A stretch of 64,000 nt of DNA from an uncultured Alphaproteobacteria bacterium (GCA_946480475.1 CAMLJM010000002.1:78355-142354), one strand, 5' to 3'. Counted from the first letter of the stretch, positions 51,913 to 62,266 are shown. A program made the numbers and translations. Notes: generated by a model from the sequence alone, not told the origin.

Positions 51913-53247
51913 CTAAAGAATGAACTTCGAAAGGTCGGTGTCACGGGCGAGTTCTGCCACCTGCGACTTGACCAGACCAGCGTCAATCTTGATGGTTTCA
52001 CCGCCGCGGTCCGTTGCCGTGAAGCTGATATCATCCAGCAGTTTTTCCATGACAGTATGCAGGCGGCGGGCGCCTATATTTTCAACTGTTTCATTGACCG
52101 AGAAGGCGATATGCGCGATCTCGTCAATGGCATCCTCACCGAAGTCGATCGTTACATTTTCCGTGCCAATCAAGGCCTTATACTGGCGGATCAGGCAGGC
52201 ATCGGTTTCAGTCAGGATGCGGCGGAAATCTTCTTTCGTGAGAGCGTTCAGTTCTACGCGAATGGGCAGGCGACCCTGCAGTTCTGCCAGCAGGTCACTT
52301 GGTTTCGCATAGTGAAAGGCACCTGAGGCAATAAACAGAATGTGATCTGTCTTCACCGGGCCATGCTTGGTGTTAACGGTTGTGCCTTCGATCAGGGGCA
52401 ACAGATCGCGTTGCACACCTTCGCGACTGACATCGCCACCGCGTGCGTCCTGGCGGCTGGCGATCTTGTCTATTTCATCAATGAAAACGATGCCGTTTTG
52501 TTGCACCAGTTCAAGCGCTGTCGCAACAATCTTTTCATCATCCAGAAGTTTGTCAGCTTCCTCAGCCATTAATATTTCATGACTGTCTTCCACAGTCATT
52601 TTCTTACGCTTGGTCCGGCTGCCAAAAGCCTTGCCCATAATGTCGCCGATATTGATCATACTCATAGACGAACCCGGCATGCCTGGAATATCAAAGCTTG
52701 CCATAGGGTCGGTTTTATCCTGTACATCAATCTCGATTTCCTTGCCGTTCAGATCGCCGTTGCGCAGTTTCTGACGGAAGGACTCGCGCGTGCTTTCGCT
52801 GGCCGTATCGCCCACCAGAGCATCCAGTACGCGGTTTTCAGCATAAAGCTCTGCCTGCGCCGTGACAGAACGGCGCATCTTGTCACGCACCATGTGAATG
52901 GAAATCTCAACTAAATCACGAATAATTGACTCAACGTCTTTGCCTACGTATCCCACTTCGGTGAATTTCGTGGCTTCCACTTTCAGGAAAGGCGCCTGTG
53001 CCAGCTTAGCAAGCCTGCGGGCGATCTCGGTTTTACCAACACCTGTCGGGCCAATCATCAGGATGTTCTTTGGATAAATCTCTTCCTGCATGGCTTTATC
53101 CAGTTGCTGGCGACGCCAGCGATTACGCAAGGCAATCGCGACAGCGCGTTTGGCAGCTGCCTGACCGATAATGTGGCGATCCAGCTCGGATACGATCTCA
53201 CGCGGCGTTAAGGTCGGAATATCAATAGTGATTTGTGATTTGTTCAT
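51913..53247 (-). CDS. hslU: HslU, ATPase subunit of the HslUV protease
   Basis: This 444-residue AAA+ protein starts with [33 protein letters not shown], has Walker [10 protein letters not shown], the pore motif [11 protein letters not shown] and Walker [13 protein letters not shown]. It ends in DLSKFIL, the tail that inserts into HslV. It unfolds substrates for HslV. It lies 20 nt after hslV. Confidence 0.98.
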   Translation of the reverse strand: MNKSQITIDIPTLTPREIVSELDRHIIGQAAAKRAVAIALRNRWRRQQLDKAMQEEIYPKNILMIGPTGVGKTEIARRLAKLAQAPFLKVEATKFTEVGYVGKDVESIIRDLVEISIHMVRDKMRRSVTAQAELYAENRVLDALVGDTASESTRESFRQKLRNGDLNGKEIEIDVQDKTDPMASFDIPGMPGSSMSMINIGDIMGKAFGSRTKRKKMTVEDSHEILMAEEADKLLDDEKIVATALELVQQNGIVFIDEIDKIASRQDARGGDVSREGVQRDLLPLIEGTTVNTKHGPVKTDHILFIASGAFHYAKPSDLLAELQGRLPIRVELNALTKEDFRRILTETDACLIRQYKALIGTENVTIDFGEDAIDEIAHIAFSVNETVENIGARRLHTVMEKLLDDISFTATDRGGETIKIDAGLVKSQVAELARDTDLSKFIL

Positions 53248-53267
53248 GAGGGTGAATTCGCCTTCAA

Positions 53268-53828
53268 TTACAGCTTTTCAAGCACAACATTGTGATTGGT
53301 GTACACACAGATATCGCCTGCGATTTTCATCGCCTTGCGTGCGATTTCTTCCGCTGTGAGTGGCTGGTCAACCAAAGCGCGAGCGGCTGCTAAGGCATAG
53401 TTACCGCCCGAACCAATACCAATGATGCCATCTTCGGGTTCGACGACATCACCTGTCCCCGTGAGGATCAACGATGTGTCCTTATCACATACGGCCATCA
53501 GGGCCTCCAGGCGGCGCAGGTATTTATCCATACGCCAGTCTTTTGCCAGCTCGACACAGGCGCGCGTCAATTGCCCCGGGTGTGCTTCCAGCTTAGCCTC
53601 AAGTCGTTCGAACAATGTGAAGGCGTCTGCGGTGGCACCGGCGAACCCGGCGATGATTTTTCCATCCTTGCCCAGTCTGCGAATTTTACGGGCGTTGGAT
53701 TTCAGAACCGTCTGGCCCATGGATACCTGACCGTCGCCAGCGATAACAACATCGTTGCCTTTGCGGACGGCAAGAATGGTCGTCGCATGCCATTGGCCGA
53801 GATAATTATAAGGTGTTTTCTCTGTCAT
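53268..53828 (-). CDS. hslV: HslV, peptidase subunit of the HslUV protease
   Basis: This 186-residue protein has a 15-residue propeptide ending in WHA, then [26 protein letters not shown], so Thr16 becomes the catalytic N-terminal threonine. [16 protein letters not shown] is the conserved C-terminal signature. It forms the double-hexamer protease core. It is transcribed with hslU and divergently from kup. Confidence 0.98.
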   Translation of the reverse strand: MTEKTPYNYLGQWHATTILAVRKGNDVVIAGDGQVSMGQTVLKSNARKIRRLGKDGKIIAGFAGATADAFTLFERLEAKLEAHPGQLTRACVELAKDWRMDKYLRRLEALMAVCDKDTSLILTGTGDVVEPEDGIIGIGSGGNYALAAARALVDQPLTAEEIARKAMKIAGDICVYTNHNVVLEKL

Positions 53829-53977
53829 GATGGTTTGGATATAGACCTGCTTATCTTACAAATCAACCCATTCTATATGTAAATATCTGGAAGTTTGCGT
53901 TTGCGAAATGACGGGCGTAGCATTTCAGCTCTCAAGCGGTGCCCTTGTCCCTCCTTACCGCAGAAAAGTGATGACTG

Positions 53978-55888
53978 ATGTTTCTTAAAGACCATGCTTC
54001 CGATATCCCTGACCACACCCATCATGGAGATGCCAAAAATCGTTTCTGGATATTGCTCTTAGGATGTATTGGCGTTGTTTACGGCGATATTGGCACCAGC
54101 CCGCTTTATGCTTTCCGTGAAGCGGCATTACAGGCTGCCGAGACGGGGGGATTAAGTTCTATAGAGATTTACGGAATATGTTCACTGATCCTGTGGTCGC
54201 TGATGCTGGTGGTCACGCTAAAATACGTTCTCTTTCTTTTGCGCCTTGATAACCGGGGCGAGGGCGGCATTCTTTCGCTGGTGGTGCAGGCGTATAAACC
54301 TGCCGGGAAGCTTGGACCTTTCGTATTTTTTATGGGTCTTATCGGCGCCGGTTTATTTTATGGTGATGCGGCGATTACACCTGCTATTTCTGTGATGTCA
54401 GCTGTAGAGGGTTTGAAGCTGGCAACCCCGGGTTTTGAAGACTATGTGCTGCCGATATCTATTTGTATTTTATTGCTACTCTTTTATGCGCAAAAATCAG
54501 GAACGGGCAAAGTCTCCATTTTCTTTGGCCCCATTACGGCTTTATGGTTTCTTGTCATGGGGGCGTTGGGCATTCATTGGATAATTATCAATCCTGACAT
54601 CCTTCATGGGCTTAACCCATACTATGCCTTTAATTTCTTTATTCATCATGGCATGGTGGGGCTGGTTGTTCTCGGCGCTGTCTTCCTCGCTGTGACAGGC
54701 GCAGAAGCATTATATGCTGATCTCGGCCACTTTGGACGCTCACCCATTCAGAAGGCCTGGTTGTTCCTTGTCTTTCCCTGCCTGAGTCTGAACTACCTGG
54801 GGCAAGGCGCACTAATCCTGCAGCAACCGGAAGCGCTCGATAACCCCTTCTACAAGCTGGCACCTGAGGGTCTTTTATTACCCCTCATTATTCTGGCGAC
54901 ATTAGCGACAATTGTGGCGTCACAAGCTGTCATCACCGGAGCATACTCTTTGACACGGCAGGCCATACATCTGGGTTTCCTGCCCCGCATGGAGATCAGG
55001 CACACGTCTGAGGATCAGCAGGGTCAGATCTATATGCCCAAGATCAACCGCCTGCTTCTTCTGGGAGTGCTTCTGCTTTGTGTGATGTTTGGCAGCTCCA
55101 GCGGTCTTGCTTCTGCTTACGGGATTGCTGTTTCGGGGACGATGCTGGTTTCTACGATCCTCTCTTTCATCGTTATCTGGAGGGTGTGGAATCGTAACCC
55201 TATGCTGGCCGCGCTTATAGTCCTGCCGTTTCTTATGCTGGAGATCATTTTCTTCGCGGCCAATATGCTCAAAGTGTTTGAGGGGGGTATTGTCCCCTTA
55301 TTTCTGGCGGGGACATTGGTCCTGATGATGACGATTTGGGTACGAGGTACAAGCTATCTGCGCCGCAAGGCCCAGAAGGAAGTGACGAGCCTTAATGATC
55401 TGACTGAAATTCTGGATCGACAGGCCCCGACGCGTATCGAAGGGACTGCTGTTTTCCTGACCAGCGATCCCAGTGTTGCGCCTGTCGCCCTGCTACAGAA
55501 TTTGCGGCACAACCGCATTTTGCACCGTCATAATGTCATTCTGACGGTGGCGACTTCGCAGATGCCCAGCGTGCCTGAAAGTCACCGCATATCGGTTGAA
55601 CGGTTGTCGTCTTCCATTACCTGCGTGGTTCTGAACTTCGGATATATGGAGACACCCGATGTGCCGCGTGCCCTGAAGTTTCTGCCTCAACATGGCATTG
55701 ATCTGGATCTGGAAGGCGCTTCCTATTTTCTCGGACGCCGCTCCATCGTTTCAGACGCCAAGGTGGGGCTGCCGGAATGGCAGGATCATATCTACATTGC
55801 TATGGCCCGTTCTGCCGCCAATGCGAATGATTTCTTCCGCATACCGTATGACCGCGTAGTAGAAATGGGAATCCGGATGGCCGTATAG
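53978..55888 (+). CDS. kup: Kup-type low-affinity potassium transporter
   Basis: This 636-residue protein starts its first helix in LLGCIGVVYGDIGTSPLYAFREA, the Kup signature, and has twelve predicted helices to about residue 460. GDAAITPAISVMSAVEGLKL and TGAEALYADLGHFGRSPIQ are conserved. The C-terminal cytoplasmic domain (about 470-636) has normal length. It imports K+ with H+. I see no regulatory element in the 149-bp gap to hslV. Confidence 0.97.
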   Translation: MFLKDHASDIPDHTHHGDAKNRFWILLLGCIGVVYGDIGTSPLYAFREAALQAAETGGLSSIEIYGICSLILWSLMLVVTLKYVLFLLRLDNRGEGGILSLVVQAYKPAGKLGPFVFFMGLIGAGLFYGDAAITPAISVMSAVEGLKLATPGFEDYVLPISICILLLLFYAQKSGTGKVSIFFGPITALWFLVMGALGIHWIIINPDILHGLNPYYAFNFFIHHGMVGLVVLGAVFLAVTGAEALYADLGHFGRSPIQKAWLFLVFPCLSLNYLGQGALILQQPEALDNPFYKLAPEGLLLPLIILATLATIVASQAVITGAYSLTRQAIHLGFLPRMEIRHTSEDQQGQIYMPKINRLLLLGVLLLCVMFGSSSGLASAYGIAVSGTMLVSTILSFIVIWRVWNRNPMLAALIVLPFLMLEIIFFAANMLKVFEGGIVPLFLAGTLVLMMTIWVRGTSYLRRKAQKEVTSLNDLTEILDRQAPTRIEGTAVFLTSDPSVAPVALLQNLRHNRILHRHNVILTVATSQMPSVPESHRISVERLSSSITCVVLNFGYMETPDVPRALKFLPQHGIDLDLEGASYFLGRRSIVSDAKVGLPEWQDHIYIAMARSAANANDFFRIPYDRVVEMGIRMAV

Positions 55889-55986
55889 AATAATATGACA
55901 ACAACATCCTGTGTTGCCTTGAAAATGTCGCCAATCCATATCATTCTGTATATTGCGTTTCGCTCTTACAGTTTAGGACAATGTAA

Positions 55987-56988
55987 ATGGAATTCCTTTC
56001 CGCCATCATCGACGGTCAATTCCTTGGTCAGCCTGCCAGCATGTGGCTTATCTTCATCAGTGTTATCGTAACCCTGCTGGTTTTAGACCTGGGTGTTCTG
56101 AATAAGAAAGATCATGTTATCGGTGCCAGCGAAAGCCTGCGTCTGGCGGGCATATATGTGTCGATAGCCCTTTTATTTGGTTGCTGGGTCTGGTGGCGGC
56201 TTGGCGCTGATGATGGTATGGATTATTTTACGGCCTACCTGATCGAGCAGAGTTTGTCTGTCGATAACCTGTTCGTCATGTCCCTGATTTTCACCTATTA
56301 CGGGGTTCCGCGGGAATATCAGCATCGCGTTTTGTTCTGGGGTATCATCGGCGTGATTGTCATGCGCGGCGTTATGATCGGTGTGGGCGCTGCTATCGTT
56401 CATAATTTTGAATGGGTATTGCTTTTATTTGCTGCATTCCTCGTTTTTACTGGCGGGAAGATGCTGGTGATGAAGGAGGACGAGGAAGAGGGTATTGAAG
56501 ATAGCCGCTTTATACAGTTCATCCAGAAACATCTGAAGGTCACCAAGTTCCTGCACGGGCATAAATTCTTCATCCGTGAGAAGAGTATCGATAATCCCGG
56601 CGGCGGTTTGCGTGCTACACCACTGTTTCTGGCCTTGGTGACGGTTGAAGTGGCCGACCTGATTTTTGCGGTTGATTCCGTGCCGGCGGTTCTGGCGATC
56701 ACAACGAATACGTTCGTGGTTTATACCTCTAACATCTTTGCTGTTGTGGGCTTGCGGGCTATGTATTTTGCCATTGCGGCCATCATTCACCGCTTCATTT
56801 ACATGAAATATTCACTGGCGATCATCCTGGTGTTTATCGGTATGAAGGCGTTCTATAGCCACTTCAGCGGTGAAAAGGTCCCGGCCTTTGTTTCGCTGGG
56901 CATTACCCTGAGCCTGCTGGCCGGAGGTATACTGGTGTCGATATGGAAGACAAGCCAGAAGGATAAGGAACTGCCGCCTGCGGCGTGA
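55987..56988 (+). CDS. TerC/Alx-family membrane protein
   Basis: This 333-residue protein has about nine helices. AYLIEQSLSVDNLFVMSLIFTYYGVPREYQHRVLFWGI and LVTVEVADLIFAVDSVPAVLAITTNTFVVYTSNIFAVVGLRAMYF carry the paired acidic motifs (E-S-DN and E-AD-FA-DS) of the family. Some members export Mn2+ and help metallate secreted proteins. There is no room or visible structure for the yybP-ykoY Mn2+ riboswitch in the 98-bp upstream gap. Confidence 0.92.
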   Translation: MEFLSAIIDGQFLGQPASMWLIFISVIVTLLVLDLGVLNKKDHVIGASESLRLAGIYVSIALLFGCWVWWRLGADDGMDYFTAYLIEQSLSVDNLFVMSLIFTYYGVPREYQHRVLFWGIIGVIVMRGVMIGVGAAIVHNFEWVLLLFAAFLVFTGGKMLVMKEDEEEGIEDSRFIQFIQKHLKVTKFLHGHKFFIREKSIDNPGGGLRATPLFLALVTVEVADLIFAVDSVPAVLAITTNTFVVYTSNIFAVVGLRAMYFAIAAIIHRFIYMKYSLAIILVFIGMKAFYSHFSGEKVPAFVSLGITLSLLAGGILVSIWKTSQKDKELPPAA

Positions 56989-56993
56989 TAAAA

Positions 56994-57509
56994 TCAGGGT
57001 TCAGGGTCGTCTTTGCGCTGTCTGCTGCGACGGTTAGCCCAGTCCTCAAAACGCTTCATGTCGTAACCGTTTTTTTCCGTCCAGCTGGCGAGTGTTTTGC
57101 CGCCCCATATTGCCAGGCCCAGCATCGCCAGAACCAACCACGTTGGAACCGATTCCTGGTCATTGGCGCTGGGTTCGCTCATATTTGTCGCGGGGACAAT
57201 CATCTGTTCAGGGGTTTGTGCCGGAGGTAACTCGTAGTTGACTATGTTGTTATGCGCATTCTGAATACGCTCTTCATGTTGTTGCTGGCCAGCGCTGTTG
57301 ATTTCAGAAGATGCCGGGTTGCCGAGGGACTCTGAAGGTTGAGTGCCTGTTTCCGTCTGCAACGATGACAGACGTATCAAGCCCAGAATGACCAGGGCGG
57401 TGGCGGTGACGGCAATCTTAGTTGTGCGCGAGGTGTTGGCGGCTTTAGAGGCAAATACTGCCCATAAAGGCGTGTAACCGTCCTTTTCGTTTTTATTATT
57501 CCTGTTCAT
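56994..57509 (-). CDS. membrane protein of unknown function
   Basis: I use ATG 57509 (MNRNNKNEKDGYTPLW); the longer frame to 57623 overlaps the upstream gene. The 171-residue product has two hydrophobic helices (TKIAVTATALVILGLIRL and VPTWLVLAMLGLAIWGG) joined by a Pro/Gln/Asn-rich loop probably outside the membrane. The C-terminus is basic (RFEDWANRRSRQRK). The family is unknown. It is convergent with the TerC gene. Confidence 0.6.
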   Translation of the reverse strand: MNRNNKNEKDGYTPLWAVFASKAANTSRTTKIAVTATALVILGLIRLSSLQTETGTQPSESLGNPASSEINSAGQQQHEERIQNAHNNIVNYELPPAQTPEQMIVPATNMSEPSANDQESVPTWLVLAMLGLAIWGGKTLASWTEKNGYDMKRFEDWANRRSRQRKDDPEP

Positions 57510-57564
57510 GTCTTGCTCTTGGTTTTTGAAGACACCATGAACAGAAAACATCCTTATGTCAACT

Positions 57565-58929
57565 TTAAGGTGTAACAGGTTGTTTAACGTCCAGTTTCTC
57601 CAGGGCTTCCGCAATGGGAACAAACAGATTTAGCCCGATACCTGAATCGGCTCCGTAACCGGCTACGCTTAACCCTACGACATTGCCAAATTGATCCAGT
57701 AGCGGGCCGCCGCTGTTACCGGCGTGAATCTCTATATCCCCCTGTAACAGGTTCTGACGCGTACCCATGATATTGAAATTACGGCGATGGGCGCTGATGA
57801 TTCCCTTGGTGACAGTATCCTGCAATTGTCGCGTCATCGGTGCGCCAATCCCATAAGCATCGCTGCCAACCGATGGCCATGTGGTTTGAATGGGCAGGGT
57901 GATGATATCCAGGTCTTTAGGCATTTCTTCCAGTTTCAGCAAAGCGACGTCCCGGGCGGGGTCACGGCGCAGCACTTCAGCTATCATTTTTTCTTCTTTG
58001 CCAGCACTTACGATCCGTACGCGCAAGGCGCTACCCACGACATGGCTATTGGTCAGGATGTGACCCTGTTTGGTTATGAAGAAACCCGAGCCGTGACCTG
58101 TGCCTCCTTCGACCATCACAGCCACTTTAGCGGCCGTGTTTATCTCGATTTTACTTTGCCCAGGTTTAAGTGCCGGTAAGGTGACGACCTCGTCAGTATC
58201 GAATTTGCGTCGCGCTTCATCGTGGCTTTCTCTCTTTTCCTGCCAGAGCTCACGTGGTGGGCGTCGACCTTCTATCATCAATTTCTGAAAAGCCCCATCT
58301 GCAGCGAGGTTATGCGTCGCCATGGCAAAAGCATCATTGAACATAAGGGCCAAGCCTTCATAGTTTGCACGCTTGCGGTCGACATAACCCTCCGTCGTTG
58401 TTTTGTAGACAGTGGTCTTGCGCAAGGAATCATAAATGCTCCACTCCACCTGAATATAGAGTTGGCCTTTCTCGCCATACTGGCGATTAAGTGCGCTTAA
58501 TAACAAGCCTGGCTCCTGATTACAGGCATCCATCCGGGCATCGGTGACTTTTGCGCCGATCTTGAACTCGGTACGCAGCCAGTCTTCATCGGCCTCTTCT
58601 TCAAACAAAAATTCATCGCTACCAGTCACGTCATAACCAAGTCCCGCCATGGTCTGGTAGAAGGCTTTGCGGGCGCTATCGCGGTCGATCTTGCCGGTAA
58701 GCATGTTGCGTTGAGCCTCATAGGTGCTGAAGCAGAAATTCATCGCTTCGGAACCGTAATTGCCAATTTCCTTACCCAGCGGCAGGCGGAAAATAATATT
58801 GCTCAGGCGGAAGGGCGCTGGGTGTGCTGTTTCAGGGACGGATGCGGCATCATGAAAACCCACTTTCTTTACCGGTGCCATGCAAGCACCTAAGCAAAGT
58901 GTAATAAGTAGCAATACGATATAGCGCAT
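57565..58929 (-). CDS. envelope lipoprotein serine protease (trypsin-like, HtrA-related)
   Basis: This 454-residue product has a lipoprotein signal with LGACMAP. The N-terminal 220 residues are an unassigned mixed domain. The protease domain has GSGFFITKQGHILTNSHVVGSA (His), DPARDVALLKL (Asp) and DIEIHAGNSGGPLLDQFGNVVGLS (Ser), a complete triad. There is no PDZ domain. It probably acts in the periplasm, tethered to a membrane. Convergent neighbours give no clue to its target. Confidence 0.88.
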   Translation of the reverse strand: MRYIVLLLITLCLGACMAPVKKVGFHDAASVPETAHPAPFRLSNIIFRLPLGKEIGNYGSEAMNFCFSTYEAQRNMLTGKIDRDSARKAFYQTMAGLGYDVTGSDEFLFEEEADEDWLRTEFKIGAKVTDARMDACNQEPGLLLSALNRQYGEKGQLYIQVEWSIYDSLRKTTVYKTTTEGYVDRKRANYEGLALMFNDAFAMATHNLAADGAFQKLMIEGRRPPRELWQEKRESHDEARRKFDTDEVVTLPALKPGQSKIEINTAAKVAVMVEGGTGHGSGFFITKQGHILTNSHVVGSALRVRIVSAGKEEKMIAEVLRRDPARDVALLKLEEMPKDLDIITLPIQTTWPSVGSDAYGIGAPMTRQLQDTVTKGIISAHRRNFNIMGTRQNLLQGDIEIHAGNSGGPLLDQFGNVVGLSVAGYGADSGIGLNLFVPIAEALEKLDVKQPVTP

Positions 58930-59154
58930 GATCTGTTCCCCAGCCTGGAGGATTTTAAAGTGATTTTATTATCATGCAATGCACAATTGCGCACTTCTTT
59001 CTTATCGCAATGCAGCACATAAAGGGGGTAAATATTAAGGTCAGCGACTACAGATTTTTATATTTCTTCATATGTTTTATGATGAAATGGAAGAGAGCAC
59101 GACATTCTTACACTTGCGTAGAGTAAGCCCGTTCAGGCGGGCCGGGGAGATACT
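58930..59154. other. divergent intergenic region
   Basis: This 225-bp A+T-rich gap must hold promoters for the protease and GNAT genes. A small hairpin, GCCCG-TTCAGG-CGGGC, sits just before the GNAT ribosome site (around 59130), and could influence its translation. Nothing else is evident. Confidence 0.4.
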
Positions 59155-59715
59155 ATGAACGACAATCGATTGAAAACCCTGAAGCCGGTGGCGACAGTGG
59201 AACTCGCGACATCTTTATCAACCGGCGAGATGCAAGATCTCTGTGATTCCACGGATGCTGCGATTGAAAATGGCGGCGGCTTCGGTTGGGTCAAATTACC
59301 GGCGCGCGATATCCTGGAGCGTTATTGGGGTGGTGTACTGACCATGCCGCAGCGCCGTTTGTTCGTGGCGCGCCTTGACGGTGTTATTTGCGGTACCTGC
59401 CAATTGATGCTTCCGAATAAGAATAACGAGGCCCAGAGTTTTGCGGTTCATCTGACAGCAAATTTTGTGGCACCCTGGGCGCGCGGCCATGGCCTGGCCC
59501 GTATGCTGATCGAGGAAGCTGAGAAGCAGGCTTTGAGCGAAGGATTTACCGTTATCAATCTTGATGTTCGCGAAACGCAGGAAGCCGCGATCCAGCTTTA
59601 TGAAAGCCTGGGGTATGAGCTGTTCGGGACGCATCCCTATTATGCGCAGGTGAATGGCGAGATCATCAAGGGCCGCTATTACACCAAGCTCCTGAAGCCT
59701 GCTGGCGCTGAATAA
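59155..59715 (+). CDS. GNAT-family acetyltransferase
   Basis: This 186-residue protein has FVAPWARGHGLARMLIEEAEKQA, the acetyl-CoA pyrophosphate loop, and INLDVRETQEAAIQLYESLGYELFGTHPYYA, the GNAT C-terminal half. GGGG-A ribosome site close to ATG. The substrate is unknown; it is a different subtype from the GNAT domain at 46150. It stands alone, 82 nt before pirin. Confidence 0.9.
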   Translation: MNDNRLKTLKPVATVELATSLSTGEMQDLCDSTDAAIENGGGFGWVKLPARDILERYWGGVLTMPQRRLFVARLDGVICGTCQLMLPNKNNEAQSFAVHLTANFVAPWARGHGLARMLIEEAEKQALSEGFTVINLDVRETQEAAIQLYESLGYELFGTHPYYAQVNGEIIKGRYYTKLLKPAGAE

Positions 59716-59797
59716 GCCCCCTTGCCAAAAGGTTAACGCGTTCTAGTTATTTGTATTGGAGCAAAACCTCAGTACATGACAGAAAGGCAGGGTCATC

Positions 59798-60499
59798 ATG
59801 ATCCGTGTATTCCCCAGAGAGACGCTGGGCGGATTTAAGAATGATTGGCTTCATTCCAAATTCCATTTCAGCTTTGCCGATTACTATGATGAAGAACGCA
59901 TGGGTTTTGGCCCCCTGCGTGTGATTAATGACGACCTGATCAAGGCGGGAAGCGGTTTTGACCTGCATCCCCACCGGGATATGGAGATTATTACTTATGT
60001 TCGGTCAGGGGCTGTGCATCACCGTGACACATTGGGCCATAAAGGTAAAACCGGGGCGGGCGATGTTCAGATCATGACAGCGGGCACAGGTATCGCGCAT
60101 GCCGAACATGCCGACCCTTCAGATGATACGACGCTGTTTCAAATCTGGATTCAGCCGAACCGTCGCGGCTTGCAACCACGCTGGGCGCAGGCTGAGTTTC
60201 CGAAGGCACCGGTCACGGGCAATCTGAAACTTCTGGTATCAGGCCGTGAAGCTGAAGCAACGGAAGGTGTGTTGACCATCAATCAGGATGCTGCCATTTA
60301 CGGTGGCAGCCTGACCAAGGATACAGTCCTGATCCATAATGTTCGCGGCAAGACAGGTGCTTATGTCGTGATTTCTGCCGGTGAGGTTGAAATTAACGGC
60401 GCAGTGATGAGAGCCGGTGACGGTGCAGAAATTACTGAGGAACCTGTTTTGAATATTCGCGGTTTGACCGATGCTGAACTTCTTGTTATCGAGGTGTAG
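59798..60499 (+). CDS. pirin-family protein
   Basis: This 233-residue double cupin has FDLHPHRDMEIITYVRSGAVHHRDTLGH with the iron-binding His and Glu residues and a further HAEHAD. FQIWIQPNRRGLQPRW is typical of the YhaK/YhhW-type pirins. Some have quercetinase activity; the natural role is unclear. It may be cotranscribed with the HIT gene 27 nt on. Confidence 0.92.
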   Translation: MIRVFPRETLGGFKNDWLHSKFHFSFADYYDEERMGFGPLRVINDDLIKAGSGFDLHPHRDMEIITYVRSGAVHHRDTLGHKGKTGAGDVQIMTAGTGIAHAEHADPSDDTTLFQIWIQPNRRGLQPRWAQAEFPKAPVTGNLKLLVSGREAEATEGVLTINQDAAIYGGSLTKDTVLIHNVRGKTGAYVVISAGEVEINGAVMRAGDGAEITEEPVLNIRGLTDAELLVIEV

Positions 60500-60526
60500 G
60501 CAATAAATTTATCAGGAGGCCTGTGC

Positions 60527-60895
60527 ATGACCGCTTCATACGACGACAATAATATCTTTGCAAAAATTCTCCGTAAGGAAATTCCCTGCAAGCCCGTTTA
60601 TGAAGACAATCATGTTCTGGCCTTTCCTGACATTGCGCCCAAGGCGCCCGTGCATATTCTGGTGATACCCAAGGGCAAATACATATCCGTTGCCGATTTT
60701 GGCGCGAATGCTTCGCCAGAAGAAATTACGGCGTTCTGGCGTGCCGTTGCAAAAATCGCGACAGATAATGGTCTGCCAGATGGGGGCTTCCGCACCATTG
60801 CAAACACAGGCTTGAACGGCGGTCAGGAAGTGCCGCATTTCCATGTTCATATCGTGGGCGGGAAGAAATTGGGGCCTATGCTGTCAGCCGCTTAA
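60527..60895 (+). CDS. HIT-family (HinT-like) nucleotide hydrolase
   Basis: This 122-residue protein has NIFAKILRKEIPCKPVYEDNHVLAFPDIAPKAPVHILVIPK at the start and the HIT motif HFHVHIVGG near the end, with all three His. It hydrolyses AMP-linked substrates such as adenosine phosphoramidates. Its stop overlaps the convergent gene by 4 nt. Confidence 0.96.
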   Translation: MTASYDDNNIFAKILRKEIPCKPVYEDNHVLAFPDIAPKAPVHILVIPKGKYISVADFGANASPEEITAFWRAVAKIATDNGLPDGGFRTIANTGLNGGQEVPHFHVHIVGGKKLGPMLSAA

Positions 60896-61488
60896 CGCGG
60901 AAAGACGATAACGTTCTCGGCCAGGCGTTCGATCTGGCGTGGCTTTTTGACAGGTGTACGTTTATCGCGGTTAAGGAAGCTCAGTTCCGCCAGTTCATGA
61001 TTGGCGCGTTCGGCATGCACCATCGCCTGTACCGATAAAATATCGCAGAGCAAACCTTCCGGTGAATGCGGATCAGCTTGCGCCAGCACGGCATCCATCA
61101 ATGTGGCCAGTTCTTCGAGGTCTTCCGGGATTTGATACAGAAGCATCATCGCATCCTGATCACTTAAGGGTTCGCCGCCACGGCCCGCTTCCGCGAGCAG
61201 GGCCGCACCATATTCATCAGCCATACGGCTGGCCGAGATGCTCAGCATTTTGACAATCGGCGATTCCCCTGCGGCGGCGGCAACATGCTGTGCGCAGAGC
61301 GCCAGGCATAGTAATCCTGTATCGGGCTTTAATTCCGAAAGACATTCATGCAAGGCTGCTTCGCAGGCATCATCCAGCTGTTCGCTGTCATTCAATATCA
61401 TCTGCACGGCAATTGGCACGACAAAGCGTGCATGTAGTGTTGCAAGCTGCTGATCGGTCAGTGATGTTTGCGGCACGCGTATGCGCAT
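60892..61488 (-). CDS. unknown helical protein
   Basis: This 198-residue product is almost all alpha helical, with LDDACEAALHECLSELKPDTGLLCLALCAQHVAAAAGESPIV and repeated Leu/Ala-rich helices, and a basic tail (NRDKRTPVKKPRQIERLAENVIVFPR). It has no signal peptide. I recognise no family. It is divergent from the next membrane protein. Confidence 0.6.
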   Translation of the reverse strand: MRIRVPQTSLTDQQLATLHARFVVPIAVQMILNDSEQLDDACEAALHECLSELKPDTGLLCLALCAQHVAAAAGESPIVKMLSISASRMADEYGAALLAEAGRGGEPLSDQDAMMLLYQIPEDLEELATLMDAVLAQADPHSPEGLLCDILSVQAMVHAERANHELAELSFLNRDKRTPVKKPRQIERLAENVIVFPR

Positions 61489-61606
61489 AGTGCAATGATT
61501 CCCTTGTTATACATCCAGTGTCGCAGGGAAGCGTGAACAAGGGCTTAACGGGTATTTTCGGTAAAACCGGAATGGTTGTCTTTTTTCGCGATAACAGGGT
61601 AAATTG

Positions 61607-62266
61607 ATGGGGGGATACATTAGACAGATTATTCATATGAAATTAAACAAGAAGCAGAAAAGGCAGGAAACACCTGCAGACCGCGAAGGAAAAAAGCGGC
61701 CTTTTCAGGATGATACAGCGCTTATTATTGCGGCGGCCATTATTCTGATTGTGGCTCAGGCCTATATTCTTTCGCTGTCCGAGCCGCAGGGAAAACAGAA
61801 GATGGTGATTGTGCGTACGCAGAATGAAGATGTCGAGCGTACGGTCAATCAGGATCTATCCCTGCAGCGCCAGAGTATCGAAGAACATATCAAGCAGTTC
61901 CTGTTCATGCCGGATGCCAAGGCTGACAACCCGGCGCTTAAACCCAGGCAGGCGTTCTTCAGTTCAGAGGGCTGGTCCGATTATCAGCAATATCTGCACA
62001 CCGACAAACCCCGCTTGGCGGAGGGACAATCATTGCGTGCTGAATTTGTTTTCGGCTCGCAACGATACGCGCTGATCGGTGATGATAATATTGCTTTCCG
62101 TGCTGACGGGTTGTTCTGCCGCGGCATGGATAAGGATTTTACCTGCGGGCCACAAAGGTTCCAGATCGAAATATTGATGCGCGGCAATGTGAATGCGCCC
62201 GATGCCCTGACATTCGAGAAATGGAGTGTTGTGCCACCCACCCCTGTGGTTGCCGGGACACCCTAA
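61607..62266 (+). CDS. inner-membrane anchored protein, DotI/IcmL-like
   Basis: ATG 61607 is preceded by AGGG at 7 nt. The 219-residue product has a basic start, one membrane helix (ALIIAAAIILIVAQAYILSLS) and a periplasmic domain with RQAFFSSEGWSDYQQYLHTDKPRLAEGQSL, reminiscent of the FxxxGW motif of type IVB secretion DotI/IcmL proteins. The likeness is short, and no other secretion genes are in the window, so the family call is tentative. It also resembles VirB8-like anchors. Confidence 0.5.
   Translation: MGGYIRQIIHMKLNKKQKRQETPADREGKKRPFQDDTALIIAAAIILIVAQAYILSLSEPQGKQKMVIVRTQNEDVERTVNQDLSLQRQSIEEHIKQFLFMPDAKADNPALKPRQAFFSSEGWSDYQQYLHTDKPRLAEGQSLRAEFVFGSQRYALIGDDNIAFRADGLFCRGMDKDFTCGPQRFQIEILMRGNVNAPDALTFEKWSVVPPTPVVAGTP

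Noticed and set aside
55889..55986. yybP-ykoY manganese riboswitch before the TerC gene
   Set aside because: Only 98 bp are available and I cannot find the conserved loops; a short CAACA/TGTTG hairpin near 55905 is too weak.
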